From Chara braunii (lineage: Eukaryota; Streptophyta; Charophyceae; Charales; Characeae): a stretch of DNA of 23,065 bases. The position numbers were made by a program, and so were the translations under genes. The stretch's first letter is position 1. Each line of letters starts with the position of its first letter. The DNA lies in NCBI GenBank assembly GCA_003427395.1, contig BFEA01000862.1:250107-273171 (forward strand), read 5' to 3'. This document shows positions 7,424 to 16,109 of the stretch, piece after piece. The notes under the pieces are model-generated. The model did no database searches. It was not told where the DNA came from and was given only the letters and a program-made list of their open reading frames with translations.

Positions 7424-7472
7424 AAATCCAGATTCAGGACCTCGATCCTATCCTTTTTGCTAGTGGGACCTC
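7424..7472 (+). repeat. Diverged third copy of the hairpin arm
   Basis: TCCAGATTCAGG, then CGATCCTATCCTTTTTGC and TAGTGGGACC, align with the left arm of the hairpin at 7237-7280 with several differences. It is more diverged than the two arms are from each other. Confidence 0.75.
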
Positions 7473-7577
7473 GGCCCAGCCGAAAAGGTGTAGTCGCATG
7501 AGTGAAGTTCTTTTTAGAATTGTGAGCGAAGGACACATAGGTAACCTGCTCTGGATACGTGCAGCAGCGGAGAATTG

Positions 7578-7781
7578 TTGAATCTGGCCGAAATTGCGGT
7601 CACGTTCTTCGGTTAAGGCTGCATCAGCAGGAGCGCTTGGAAGCTCGTCACAATCACTCGGTAAGGAGGTTTTCTGAATCTGAATCTGGACAAAACTCTG
7701 GTCACATTCCTGAATTAGGGGTGCATCTAGGTAGCTGGAGTATCTGGTCAAACAAGACGATAAAGCCTTAGCACAGAGGAA
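7578..7781 (+). repeat. Degenerate 102-bp tandem repeat
   Basis: TGAATCTGGCCGAAATTGCGG at 7579 and TGAATCTGGACAAAACTCTGG at 7681 head two units. Both continue with TCAC-TTC and a GGTGCATC or GGCTGCATC block. A weaker third head, CGGATCTGGTCATTATTACGG, occurs near 7961. Confidence 0.55.
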
Positions 7782-8109
7782 CCGTTAGTGCGCTTTGCAG
7801 GATGTATGTGAGCATGATCATGGCCAGATTCATTCAAAAACGTCGATCATTATGAAAGTGGGAAAGCGCGCTTCTTCGGGCACTGTTCAACCACTTGCCA
7901 AGGTCCAAATTTGGTCGGTGTCTCAGGGCGTAGGGCACTCGCAATGAAACTTCTGAGCCGGATCTGGTCATTATTACGGTCACATACATCCAGCACTGTT
8001 CTCTTGTAATTCTGCCTGTACTGTTATGCCACTCAGTAAGGCTTTTTTTTTTTTTTCTCTTTTTTTTCCTAAGTAGTTAGCTACCTTTTTTTTTCCCTTT
8101 TTTTTAAAG
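7782..8109. other. No gene supported
   Basis: Mostly unique sequence ending in three T-rich tracts (about 8043-8104). There are no reading frames with recognisable content. Confidence 0.4.
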
Positions 8110-8235
8110 TGGTTAGCTAACCTTCTTCCCTCAAATACAACGCACGGTCATTATAGCTGTCTTTAGACTGAAAGATGGCTCAAATACAGCTATAATGACC
8201 GAACGTTGTATTCGGGGGAAGAAGGTAGGCTACCA
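8110..8235. mobile_element. Foldback MITE, CGGTCATTA family, copy 2
   Basis: The left arm runs TGGTTAGCTAACCTTCTTCC, then CAAATACAACG and CGGTCATTATAGCTGT. The right arm runs ACAGCTATAATGACCG, CGTTGTATTCG, then GAAGAAGGTAGGCTACCA. Arms are ~50 bp with few mismatches and the centre is ~25 bp. Confidence 0.82.
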
Positions 8236-8311
8236 GCGAGCGGGGCCGCTCGCATCATCTTTGTTTGCCTGGGTGGCCCGGCCGTCAAAGGACCAAAGGT
8301 CTCCCAGCAAA

Positions 8312-8314
<3 letters not shown>

Positions 8315-8346
<32 letters not shown>
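8315..8346 (+). repeat. A32 homopolymer
   Basis: A run of about 32 A between two members of the same foldback family. No retroposon body is evident. Confidence 0.9.
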
Positions 8347-8351
<5 letters not shown>

Positions 8352-8478
8352 GAAAAAATTATGTTATATAGAAAAGTCAACTGAACAACTTTTGCTGCAG
8401 AGTCACAACGAAATTCCTTACCAAAAAAAAAATAAAATAAATAAAAATCCTTACCAAATCATTTCCCGGCACTGTCCA

Positions 8479-8604
8479 CCTCCTACTGTCTTCACCCGAA
8501 TACAACGTACGGTCATTAATATAGCTGTATTTGGGCCAACTTTGAGTCTAGATACAGCAATAATCGCCGTATGTTGTATTCGGGTGAAGACGGTAGGGGA
8601 GGAG
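8479..8604. mobile_element. Foldback MITE, CGGTCATTA family, copy 3
   Basis: The left arm starts CCTCCTACTGTCTTCACCCG, then AATACAACGTACGGTCATTA. The right arm reads ATGTTGTATTCGGGTGAAGA, then CGGTAGGGGAGG. TAGCTGTATTTGG faces TAGATACAGCAATAAT across the loop. It matches copies 1 and 2 in order and sequence. Confidence 0.85.
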
Positions 8605-8968
8605 GCATACAAAAGACCATATTAAGAAAGGTAGTACCTAGATACCTATACAAATCCAAAGCAGGAGAAGATCATGCATGGTGTTATGCCTAAGGTCTAT
8701 CGCAGCGGCGTCGCTTGGGAAATTCTCACAGCAGAAAGAGACTAGGAGGGGCTGGGAATCCTAGATCCCAGCCTGCAAAACAGTGCCTTACTTGCCAAAT
8801 GGCCGATTAAAGCGAGTAAAAATAATAACAAACCAAATGTGGAAAAAAAGTTCAAAAAACTTGCTGAATATATTAAATTTTCTAAGAAAAAAATAAATTG
8901 GAATCTAACCACACGAAGAGACATACGCAGGTGCTTGGAAGTTCCCTCCTTTATGAGAAAAAAGGCCC
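8605..8968. other. No gene supported
   Basis: AT-rich sequence with short frames on both strands, none recognisable. Confidence 0.4.
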
Positions 8969-9000
8969 AAACAGTTTATTTTTTTGAAAATAAACTGTTT
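8969..9000. repeat. Perfect 13-bp-arm hairpin
   Basis: AAACAGTTTATTT at 8969-8981 pairs perfectly with AAATAAACTGTTT at 8988-9000 around a 6-nt loop. Its function is unknown. Confidence 0.85.
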
Positions 9001-9095
9001 GCCTGTTTGTTGCCTATAAGAAACACCAGCCATCAGTTTGAGCAAAGTCCAACACCAAATCTGAGATCCTTGTTCAATTTCAACCACTGTTTGAA

Positions 9096-9147
9096 AATCA
9101 GGCTAAGATGAGTCCTCACCTAATCAGGCTAAGATGAGTCCTCACCT
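9096..9147 (+). repeat. 26-bp exact tandem duplication
   Basis: AATCAGGCTAAGATGAGTCC followed by TCACCT occurs twice without differences, at 9096-9121 and 9122-9147. This is a recent duplication. Confidence 0.92.
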
Positions 9148-9219
9148 TTCAATGGCATATGGATACCAAAGGTAGTTTTTTCGGTCTAGCCTGGGTGACC
9201 AAGGGAAACAACCATCCAG

Positions 9220-9423
9220 GTGGGAGATCTGTGGGATCACATGCCATTGGAAAGTGACTTAATCGCACCGCACGGCCTGGAAACAAAACTGTCAATATTG
9301 CACAATATTCGCAGGAATCTAAAGAGTTTAAAAGTTGTTATGCCTCCATACTGGGAAAACACACTTGAGAAACCAGCCCTGCAGGTCTACAACACATGGT
9401 TAAAAAGGGAAAGGAGATACTAA
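9220..9423 (+). pseudogene. Possible LINE ORF2 fragment
   Basis: A 67-residue frame starts VGDLWDHMP and includes VVMPPYWENTL, ending at TAA. A DLWD motif followed about 40 residues later by I/M-PP-x-W is often seen in the region between the reverse-transcriptase domain and the C-terminal zf-RVT motif of plant L1-type elements. There is no reverse-transcriptase core upstream and no zinc motif downstream, so this would be only a short remnant. The GTG at its start is not a plausible eukaryotic initiator. The assignment rests on a loose pattern. Confidence 0.25.
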
Positions 9424-10194
9424 CTGTGTTTGGAGTGTCATTGGCCCACTGGCAGACGTTCTTTCTGGCTATAAATAAAGTTCAGAAATGGTTCAGAAAT
9501 GGTCATTCTCTGACAATTCTCCCAATGATACCCCCCTCAAATTTGTAGAGGAGACAGAGGTGCAAGGAACATGATTATGGACGAAGCACAGAAATCCAGA
9601 TTGCAAAATCACACTGAAGTCCAAGTAGTCAAAGCAAGAGCAGATAGCACAATGGAACCGAGTAACCATCCATTTGAGAATGATAGAGAAGAATCGTGAG
9701 TCAATGTCCAAGCCCAACAGGGCAACACCAACAGCATAACTTAATGTAGCTCTCTCTCTTGAATGGCGCCAGGCGCCCTACCTACTCTATAGCCTATCAC
9801 TACAACTACAGTATGAAAGCAACCAGACAACTTGACGACCAGCGAGTGATGATGTCAACTCCAATGCCAACCTCCCACCTCCACCAGGTACGTCTCCTTC
9901 TTCACCCACACTCTCCCTTGTTATCCCATACAGTGCCTTTCACCTCCGAAGAACCACCTTCGCCCTCACCTCTCCTGCGCCCTCAGGCAGCCCGGCTATG
10001 GCCGCCAGCGCCCTGTGCACAGGCAGCGCCCTACCGCCTAGCGCCTGCCTGTCTCGCACCTCAGCCTAGCGCAGCGCAGCACCTCGCATTTGCGCAGCGT
10101 GCCGGCATTGCCCGCAATGGCCAAGATCCCTGCCCACTCGCCCTGCTTGCCTATATGTCAGTGTTGCGTGTGGGCGGCCTCCCTTGAGCCTGTG
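9424..10194. other. No gene supported; becomes GC-rich after 9.9 kb
   Basis: A short frame near 9570-9700 (begins MIMDEAQKS) has ordinary-looking composition but no motif. From about 9950 the sequence becomes rich in GCGC/GCCC, with many overlapping frames on both strands, as expected from GC content alone. Confidence 0.35.
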
Positions 10195-10242
10195 CCTGGG
10201 CCCCAATGCCTGTACCCAGGCCCGATGCAGTTGGGGCCCAGG
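10195..10242. repeat. Perfect 12-bp-arm hairpin
   Basis: CCTGGGCCCCAA at 10195-10206 pairs with TTGGGGCCCAGG at 10231-10242 across 24 nt. A second GC hairpin, GCCCGCC/GGCGGGC, lies at 10506-10528. Confidence 0.8.
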
Positions 10243-10589
10243 AGATGCAGCTGCGCCTCTTTGTCAAGGCCTGCGGCCAGATTCAGATAGTGGACCGGTT
10301 TCCCTTTGGCATTTTCGGCCTCTATACCCAGCATGCATTGCCGGCCTCACGTTTATGTGCCCAGGGCCTAACCAACTCAGGGGCCCTGGGATTTCCGCAT
10401 TTGCAGAGATCCGAGACTCGGTGCACTCCAACCAACTGGCGTGCTGCAACTGTATGGACCCCACATCATGAAATGTTTGCACAGAGGGCTCTTGTTGATT
10501 TGCTGGCCCGCCTTCACTTAGGGCGGGCACGAGGCTTTTGCTGGGGCCTTAGCCCAGAACATGTACATCATGGCAAGGCCCCTTCTTGA

Positions 10590-10897
10590 GGGCTCAACCC
10601 TCACAGAGGAGACACATCGAGAGCATCTTGGGTCAGATTAAGAGGAGGCCACTGAAGTTCGTGTATGGTCCAGATTCAGATTCAGATTCGACAAAACGGG
10701 AAAAAAATTGTGCAATCTAGTAGGAAGAAAAGCAGACACTTGATATCTAGTAGAACCATTCCTTCAAGGATGGAAGCTGAAAAGTCACAGGGGAGATTTG
10801 GTGCCCCTGTCACATTACAAAGTTAACCCAGAATTGGGAATTCCATACAAAGAAAACTGCATCCCAAAATTACGTACAAAAAAAACATCAGAGCGGA
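10590..10897. other. No gene supported
   Basis: Unique-looking A-rich sequence. It includes a short ATTCAG triple repeat near 10674-10690. Confidence 0.4.
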
Positions 10898-11188
10898 GTG
10901 AAAAGATGGACCGACAAACATCCCCAAGCCCTGACAGAAGAGGGGAGTGACAAGATTGTGGAAGCAGATCAAGAAACTGCCAGAACAGAGAATTTCAAGT
11001 CTCTTGTGGCTTCAGATATTACTGAATGTTATTCCGTTGGCGGAATCGTTAATATGGCTTTATTCGAAACAGATGGAGGTTGCCTGGGTGTGCTCAAGGT
11101 CCCGATGGGCCTGGGAAAGAACAACTCAAACAGGGGTCCAGTGCCCTTACTCTTGGGGAATTTGGCAATTATGGTGGAGAAAGCATAA
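10898..11188 (+). CDS. Unassigned reading frame, 96 codons
   Basis: This frame begins at a GTG and its product contains DKIVEADQETARTE and LVASDITECYSVGGIV. The amino-acid composition is protein-like, with alternating charged and hydrophobic stretches. I do not recognise the family. A longer overlapping frame (10947-11279) in another phase is less protein-like. With no in-frame ATG near the start, it could be an exon or a decayed transposon fragment. There is no neighbouring evidence of a gene. Confidence 0.25.
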   Translation: MKRWTDKHPQALTEEGSDKIVEADQETARTENFKSLVASDITECYSVGGIVNMALFETDGGCLGVLKVPMGLGKNNSNRGPVPLLLGNLAIMVEKA

Positions 11189-11328
11189 TGATTGGGAAAG
11201 CCTTCTCATCGGAAGCCTTCGGATCCAATTGACAGAGACCTCTGGTTTGAAATTCAAGATGAAATTTACCCAACTGTGAAATAACTACTATATGTCTCAG
11301 GTTGCAGACACGTAGGCCAGGTTTCCCA

Positions 11329-11380
11329 AGGCGGAGGTGTTATCTTGTTTTTTTTTTTTGAGGCGGAGGCGTTATCATGT
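11329..11380 (+). repeat. Short tandem duplication interrupted by a T-run
   Basis: AGGCGGAGGTGTTATCTTGT at 11329-11348 and AGGCGGAGGCGTTATCATGT at 11361-11380 are separated by about twelve T. Confidence 0.8.
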
Positions 11381-11702
11381 ATGGATGCAATATGACAGTC
11401 CAGGAACAATGTGGTCTTCAAGGAAGAGATGCCAGGGAAAGGACAAATGCGGGCACAAATCGAAAGCACCTAAGATTCACCATCCTGATTGACAGAAAGC
11501 GAAAAAGGTCCGATTTTTTGGGTTCATAAAAACCTGGGGACTGCATAACAAATATAATTTAGCTACTTAAAATTTTTAAATGAGAATCAGAAAGCAGTGT
11601 TGGGTCCATGGTTGAGCCAAATTCTGTAGGAATGAGTAAGTTTGATATCAAAGATTGTCAACAAAGGACTAGATCCAGAATTTTAGTTAAGCTATGAAGA
11701 GC
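11381..11702. other. No gene supported
   Basis: AT-rich unique sequence lies between the short duplication and the SINE head. No recognisable frame or repeat was seen. Confidence 0.4.
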
Positions 11703-11800
11703 CTAGCTCCGTGGGGTACACCTGTGAACTTGTGAAATACAGACCAGAGTTCGAATCCAGATGTCATTGATGGTTCTAGATGAATAAAACCAGATATTTC
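11703..11800 (+). mobile_element. Second tRNA-derived SINE head
   Basis: TAGCTCCGTGGG at 11704 is one mismatch from the Pol III A-box consensus. GTTCGAATC at 11749-11757 is a perfect B box, 45 bp downstream. The bases around them (GAGCCTAGCTCC..CAGAGTTCGAATCCAG) read like a tRNA with degraded stems. The 3' limit is unclear. The body may extend into repeat B at 11838, with no terminating T-run until about 11990. The sequence differs from the SINE at 3904-4060. Confidence 0.55.
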
Positions 11801-11837
11801 TGAATTGCCTGAATAACCTGCGGCCGGTCAGCTCAAT

Positions 11838-11960
11838 TATGACGATATATATATATATCAAACTCCGACGAAACAGTTTGTCACAGCCCCTCGTTTGTTG
11901 TCCTCTTCTCCCTCTCTGCCTACGGGTTACCGTCGGCAGTTCTATTTGACGATATATATA
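11838..11960 (+). repeat. Interspersed repeat B, copy 3
   Basis: CCGACGAAACAGTTTGTCAC, AGCCCCTCGTTTGTTGTCCT, then CTCCCTCTCTGCC and CCGTCGGCAGTTCTATTTGA. TGACGATATATATATAT occurs at both ends in direct orientation, and each is preceded by a related GGTCAGCTCAAT or CGGCAGTTCTAT sequence. This is the best-preserved copy. Confidence 0.82.
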
Positions 11961-11999
11961 TATATATGATATATATATAAAGTAAGCTGTCTTTTCTTC

Positions 12000-12324
12000 C
12001 ACTGGCAGGTGTTTTTGTGATAACTAGGTGATATCAGCATAAAGAACTGACTGGCAGGGCATGTAGATTTGGCAGCCCTGGGGCTGAGAGGTTCTGGAGG
12101 CAGATCACTTATGGGCTGACAGAGTCAGTCTGACGGAACGCTGGACCCGGTTTCGAGCAAAGCCCCTTCTTTGTAAGGTAAATGGAGTGATGCTCTCGGC
12201 TCACCTTGATTTTCTCTGGGTACACTGTGGGGACCCTGGGCCCGACCAACTTTAACTTGTTTATAAGGGATGCTGGGCCCGGTTCCCAACATGTGCTGTT
12301 CCCCACAAATAGACTGGAACCTTG
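12000..12324. other. No gene supported
   Basis: Contains repeated GCTGG-CCCGGTT motifs near 12142 and 12268 that may mark a diverged repeat. No protein match. Confidence 0.35.
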
Positions 12325-12408
12325 AAAAAAAAAAAAAAAAAAACTTAAGGTAGAAGTTCTTTTTTTTTTTTTTTCTAATTTTTATTTTTTTGGGACCCGG
12401 CCGGGTCC
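12325..12408. repeat. A19/T15 inverted homopolymers and a 16-bp palindrome
   Basis: A19 at 12325-12343 faces T15 at 12360-12374. GGACCCGGCCGGGTCC at 12393-12408 is a perfect palindrome. Confidence 0.85.
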
Positions 12409-12501
12409 TGGGTCACTCTGATAGCCTAGGTAGTAGGGCTATTGTGGGCATGCCATTACTCGCTAAGTGAACGCGTAGGCTATCCACTTCAATCCGTTCG
12501 G

Positions 12502-12565
12502 CAGAATTTAGCCACATTTATGGCTAGGTTTGCCAGAATTTAGCCGCATTTACGGCCAGGTACAT
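12502..12565 (+). repeat. 32-bp tandem repeat
   Basis: CAGAATTTAGCCACATTTAT and CAGAATTTAGCCGCATTTAC head units at 12502 and 12534. Each unit also has a TAGCC..GGCTA or TAGCC..GGCCA stem, and the substitutions partly preserve it. Confidence 0.75.
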
Positions 12566-12935
12566 CCCAGTAAGTGGTCTTTTGAGGGCATGGACTTCTT
12601 CCACTGAAGCTCTGGACTGCTCCTGGCCGTTCCATGGCTTATTCCAGCCAGATAAATCCAAGTATATGGCTGAAAGTGCTGTCAGATACATCCAGGAAAA
12701 TTCTAGTGTGAGTATCGAATGCATAGCCTCTGAGTCAGCTCTTTGGGGCTTTTATACTTAGTGTGCACAGCAGTACCTTGGACTTTCTCGATCTAATCTG
12801 GCCGCAATATAGGTTAGATGCGTTGAGGGAGTCCCTTGTGTGAGTACTAATAGTATGTGCTTCAACAGCCTTTGTGTCTCCCCTTGCCCCCGCCCCTTTG
12901 AAACCACCCTTTTCTTTTGAAGGGTGACGGCCGTG
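12566..12935. other. No gene supported
   Basis: Unique-looking sequence. CAGATACATCCAGG near 12683 weakly echoes CAGGTACATCCCAG near 12557. Confidence 0.35.
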
Positions 12936-13053
12936 GGCCTTGCTCGACTACTGTAGACATGCACAAAAGACAAACAATGGCGGTGTATCTTTCCATGTTC
13001 TAGCGGCAGATTCACTCTCGTTTTGCACATGTCGAGAGTTGTGGAGCGAGGCC
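12936..13053. mobile_element. 118-bp foldback element, TCTTTCCA family, copy 2
   Basis: GGCCTTGCTCGACTACT at the left is complementary to AG-GTTGTGGAGCGAGGCC at the right. The centre is shared with 6955-7076, including ATGCACAAAAGACAAA, GTGTATCTTTCCA and GATTCACTCTCG. The tip is more open here because the second TTCCAC block has mutated. Confidence 0.78.
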
Positions 13054-13492
13054 ATTATCATCTAACTGAGCCGTGCTAGGCCAGTAGGTGAAACCACATT
13101 TCTCCACTAAGGGCAGTGGGCACGCTTACACTGCGTACCCAAAATCGTATTTTCTTTAAAAAATGGGATGTCAGATTTTGGAAAATACTGGCTGGACGGG
13201 TCACACTGCTTCCCCATTTCGCAACAGACAAGGTTGTGGCCGTCTGGATTTCGGTTCTCTTCGACTGCTCCAGTCACACTGCGAGATCGCATATCCTGGC
13301 AATGTCTTCGTCTTCGTATTTCTTTCCATTTTCGCAGGTTGATTCCAAACAAGAAAGGGAATTGGCGATAAACTCCTCCCGAGGTTATTGCAAATTCCCA
13401 ACCCCCACGCCCCCTCAGGCCGCTGACAAAATGGAGTCACGAATAAGTACCCTTGACACTTTTTTTGGAGGGAAATGAGATCCTGGTGTGAC
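13054..13492. other. No gene supported; left flank of the Harbinger insertion
   Basis: Several overlapping frames on both strands lack recognisable motifs. CCCTTGACACTTTTTTTGGAG at 13450 is partly repeated just beyond the right end of the Harbinger element, at 17012. Confidence 0.35.
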
Positions 13493-13495
13493 TAT
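13493..13495. repeat. Target-site duplication TAT, left
   Basis: TAT immediately before the left terminal repeat is repeated at 17009-17011, immediately after the right one. Three-bp duplications are typical of PIF/Harbinger insertion. Confidence 0.75.
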
Positions 13496-14007
13496 GGGGC
13501 TCGCTAGACACTCCTCGGGCACGTAAAATGCCCGAGGACGTGATCGTTCCACCTATCCTCGGGGAAGATTTTTCCAAAAAAATGTGAAAACATTTCCTCG
13601 AGGAATCCTTGTAGCATCCTTGTGGCCCAGCCATTTGTCGCCCTAGTGCAAGGGACCTCACGAGGTCCCTCGGGGCTCGAGGATCTGTGATAATCAGAGC
13701 GGCAAAGGCACGCGTCGGCGGCAGCTTCCTTTTTCGGCTGGTCCATTTGGTGTTCCGCCAACGGGTGCACGGACATCTTCGGCCGCCGTCGTCGGTCCTG
13801 CGCCCAACAGGTCGCCAACTGCTAACTTTGGAGGACGACCTGCGAGGGGCCCATGTAGCACTTGTGGCTGATGTCGCCATGCTCCCATGGGATTTCCCGC
13901 CAGCGTCGACGGGGTTCAACGGTCGGCAAAATTGAATATTTTGCCGGACCTGACTCCAGCAGCCCAACCCATGTCGGCGACCGATAACATTACGGTGTGT
14001 CTGCCGT

Positions 14008-14496
14008 ATGCTGTCCTCTTCCTTTTGCTTTCTTCCTTGTTGCCGTTTGGTGGACCTCCACCGTCGTCGTCAAGTTGCGGCCTTGTCTTGCGCGTCGTTG
14101 ATGGCCGACCTCTATCGCAGGCTTCCTGTGCTGCTCCTGGTCGTGATTTTGCTTGTCATCGTCGTCCTGGTCCACGTGTGCATCAGCCTTAAGGTGCCTG
14201 GCCGTACACGCAGGAGGCGTTTAGCGAAGAAGGGTGTCGACATAAACGAACAGCAGCCGAAGAGCAGGGCATTGTTCGACTCCCCCACTCCTCACCATGT
14301 GCAGCACAACGGTGCTCGAAAGTCACAACTGTACGATCCATCTGCGTACGCACACTTACCGTCGCACGAAATTCTGCTGCAGCCGACGGACGACGAGGCG
14401 GAGGAGGTAGGATATCGCACCGTGGCGCTCGGGAGTGGATCGACACAGGATTGGGCGGGGAGCCAGTTCTTTGGAAGTCGGCAAACGGTGCCTTGA
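14008..14496 (+). CDS. Possible second Harbinger frame, function not recognised
   Basis: A 162-codon frame within the transposon, facing the transposase. Residues ~38-62 (PVLLLVVILLVIVVLVHVCI) form a strongly hydrophobic stretch, which is odd for the DNA-binding Myb/SANT-like protein that PIF/Harbinger elements usually carry as ORF2. After the stop the same phase stays open to about 14716, with acidic and glycine/serine-rich content (LLEEGIGEEDAHAD and VGRSGGGSSVGSPTT), so a single stop may split a longer frame. No Myb tryptophan pattern was found. It may be the N-terminal half of a decayed ORF2 or only non-coding sequence. The start codon at 14008 is arbitrary. Confidence 0.3.
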   Translation: MLSSSFCFLPCCRLVDLHRRRQVAALSCASLMADLYRRLPVLLLVVILLVIVVLVHVCISLKVPGRTRRRRLAKKGVDINEQQPKSRALFDSPTPHHVQHNGARKSQLYDPSAYAHLPSHEILLQPTDDEAEEVGYRTVALGSGSTQDWAGSQFFGSRQTVP

Positions 14497-14846
14497 CAGT
14501 CGTACACACAACTGCTCGAAGAAGGTATAGGCGAGGAAGACGCACATGCCGACGTCAATCTGTCGTTCGGACTGTGTAGCGGGAACTCAACGGCGATGAC
14601 GCGTACGCGCATCATCAATCCCCCCCTTGACGGCGATTGGGGTGATGTGGCCCTCGTTGGTCGGTCGGGCGGGGGGTCGTCCGTTGGATCGCCGACAACA
14701 GAGAAGACGAGGGACTGAAACTGTCCACAGTCGAAGTCGGCGCCGACAACATGCCCCAAAGTCGTTCGTTGGCAATGGATGCAATTGCCATCGCCATTGT
14801 CGGGAGGGTCAGGTGACTGAAAGGCGCTCGGGTGGGGGCGGTGTGG

Positions 14847-15049
14847 ACGCCAGATTTGCAGTCGACGTCGATGAGCGGACGGGTCAGCAGGTGTGGGCGG
14901 AACATTGGCAACACCTTCGTGGAGATCATGAAGATGCGATAACGAGGACGCCGGATTCGCAGTCGACGTCGATGAGCGGACGGGTCAGCAGGTGTGGGCA
15001 CAACATCGGCAGCAGCTTCATGGAGATCGTGAAGACGCGATAACGAGGA
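14847..15049 (+). repeat. 101-bp tandem duplication inside the transposon
   Basis: Two units each run from GACGCC-GAT-TGCAGTCGACG through GAGCGGACGGGTCAGCAGG to GATAACGAGGA, with about ten differences. It lies between the two convergent frames of the element. Confidence 0.88.
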
Positions 15050-15104
15050 ACGTCGCTAATCGAGCTTCACCCGCTCCGCCAACGCGTCCCTCACAATGAG
15101 CGCA

Positions 15105-16109
15105 TCACCTATTCAACTCTGTATGCACACTGGCCGCAGGGGTCGATGAATCTCGAGGTCGACGTGGCGCCGCACTCCTTTGGCGTCCACCTCCCACTGT
15201 TGACAACAGATTCTTGTCAAATGGAATGCCTGTGTTAATGACGATGTTGTGAAGGATGCAAACGACTACAAACTGCTGCAGCAAGGTCTCCATATTTGTC
15301 TTGTGCGTCCTTAGGAACAACCACCACATCCCCTTCAGCCTTTCCAAAGCCCTTTCCAAAGCCCCTCTCGCCACCTTCTTTTTCTTGTCGAAGCACTCCT
15401 CCATAGAGTGCTGACCAATGCCTCCATAGGGTACAACTATCCATTCTGACGGAGGATAGTCGTTGTCGCCCAGCAGGTACCCATTCGTCTGCACCTAGAA
15501 GGGGAGCATCACTGTCGGGCCTGAGAAAAGATTGCCAACCTGTCCACGCGCCCACAGACTTGAGAGTTGGATGACCCGGACATCATGGCAACTTCCAGGG
15601 TAGCCGACGTGAACGTCCAACACACGCAGATTGAGATCAACGACCACCTGTGCGACAACCGAGAAACGTCGTTTACGATCGTAGTAGTCCTTGCTGGGGG
15701 CATTTGCTGGCTTGTCGATGTAGACGTGAGTAAAGTCGATGCACCCATGGCAGTTCGGGAATCCTTTGTCAGCAAATGCTCGTAGGATTACCAACTTGCG
15801 CACCCCCAACGACCATGCTGTCGCGTCCCGAACCACCACCAGCCTAGAAGCTCTCCCGATCCCGAAGTTGCATGCGCTACTTTCGTATGTCTCCCCCGAT
15901 GCCCACCTGTACAACGCATAAGCGACGATGTGATCAGGCTGCAGTGGCTCTCAGTAAAGGGTCACACACCTCTGTAGATGAGGCGACAAAGCTTCAGCGA
16001 TATCCCGAAAGACATGTGGCGACATACGCAGCTTCTCCCGGAAGTACTCCTCCGTCGCATCGTCACATTGCCTGAGATCCTCCCACGTTCCACTCGTCCT
16101 CCTTTTCAT
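15105..16109 (-). pseudogene. PIF/Harbinger DDE transposase (HARBI1-like), two in-frame stops
   Basis: Read from the ATG at 16109, one phase covers 334 residues. An N-terminal part (EEYFREKLRMSPHVF, residues ~20-40) matches the helical region usual before the catalytic core. FPNCHGCIDFTH holds the first catalytic Asp (~125). GYPGSCHDVRV holds the second (~176). YLLGDNDYP (~211-219) follows, and GALERALERLKG holds the catalytic Glu (~252). This is the DDE_Tnp_4 layout. TGA at 15953-15951 (after CVTLY) and TAG at 15497-15495 (after VMLPF) interrupt the frame. Coding phase is otherwise kept to the stop at 15105, implying recent loss. Upstream, a frame in another phase (16404-16063) reads GLLCHGLRRCSTRDAK just before the ATG and may be the original N terminus after a frameshift. 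The protein would cut and rejoin DNA at the terminal repeats. Confidence 0.85.

Noticed and set aside
10090-10589. Several long plus-strand frames in the GC-rich segment
   Set aside because: Three overlapping phases are open at once, as expected from GC-rich sequence poor in stop codons. No motif.
13437-13967. 176-codon minus-strand frame at the left end of the Harbinger element
   Set aside because: It starts inside the element and runs out across its terminal repeat into flanking DNA. Composition is Arg/Ser-rich and unremarkable.
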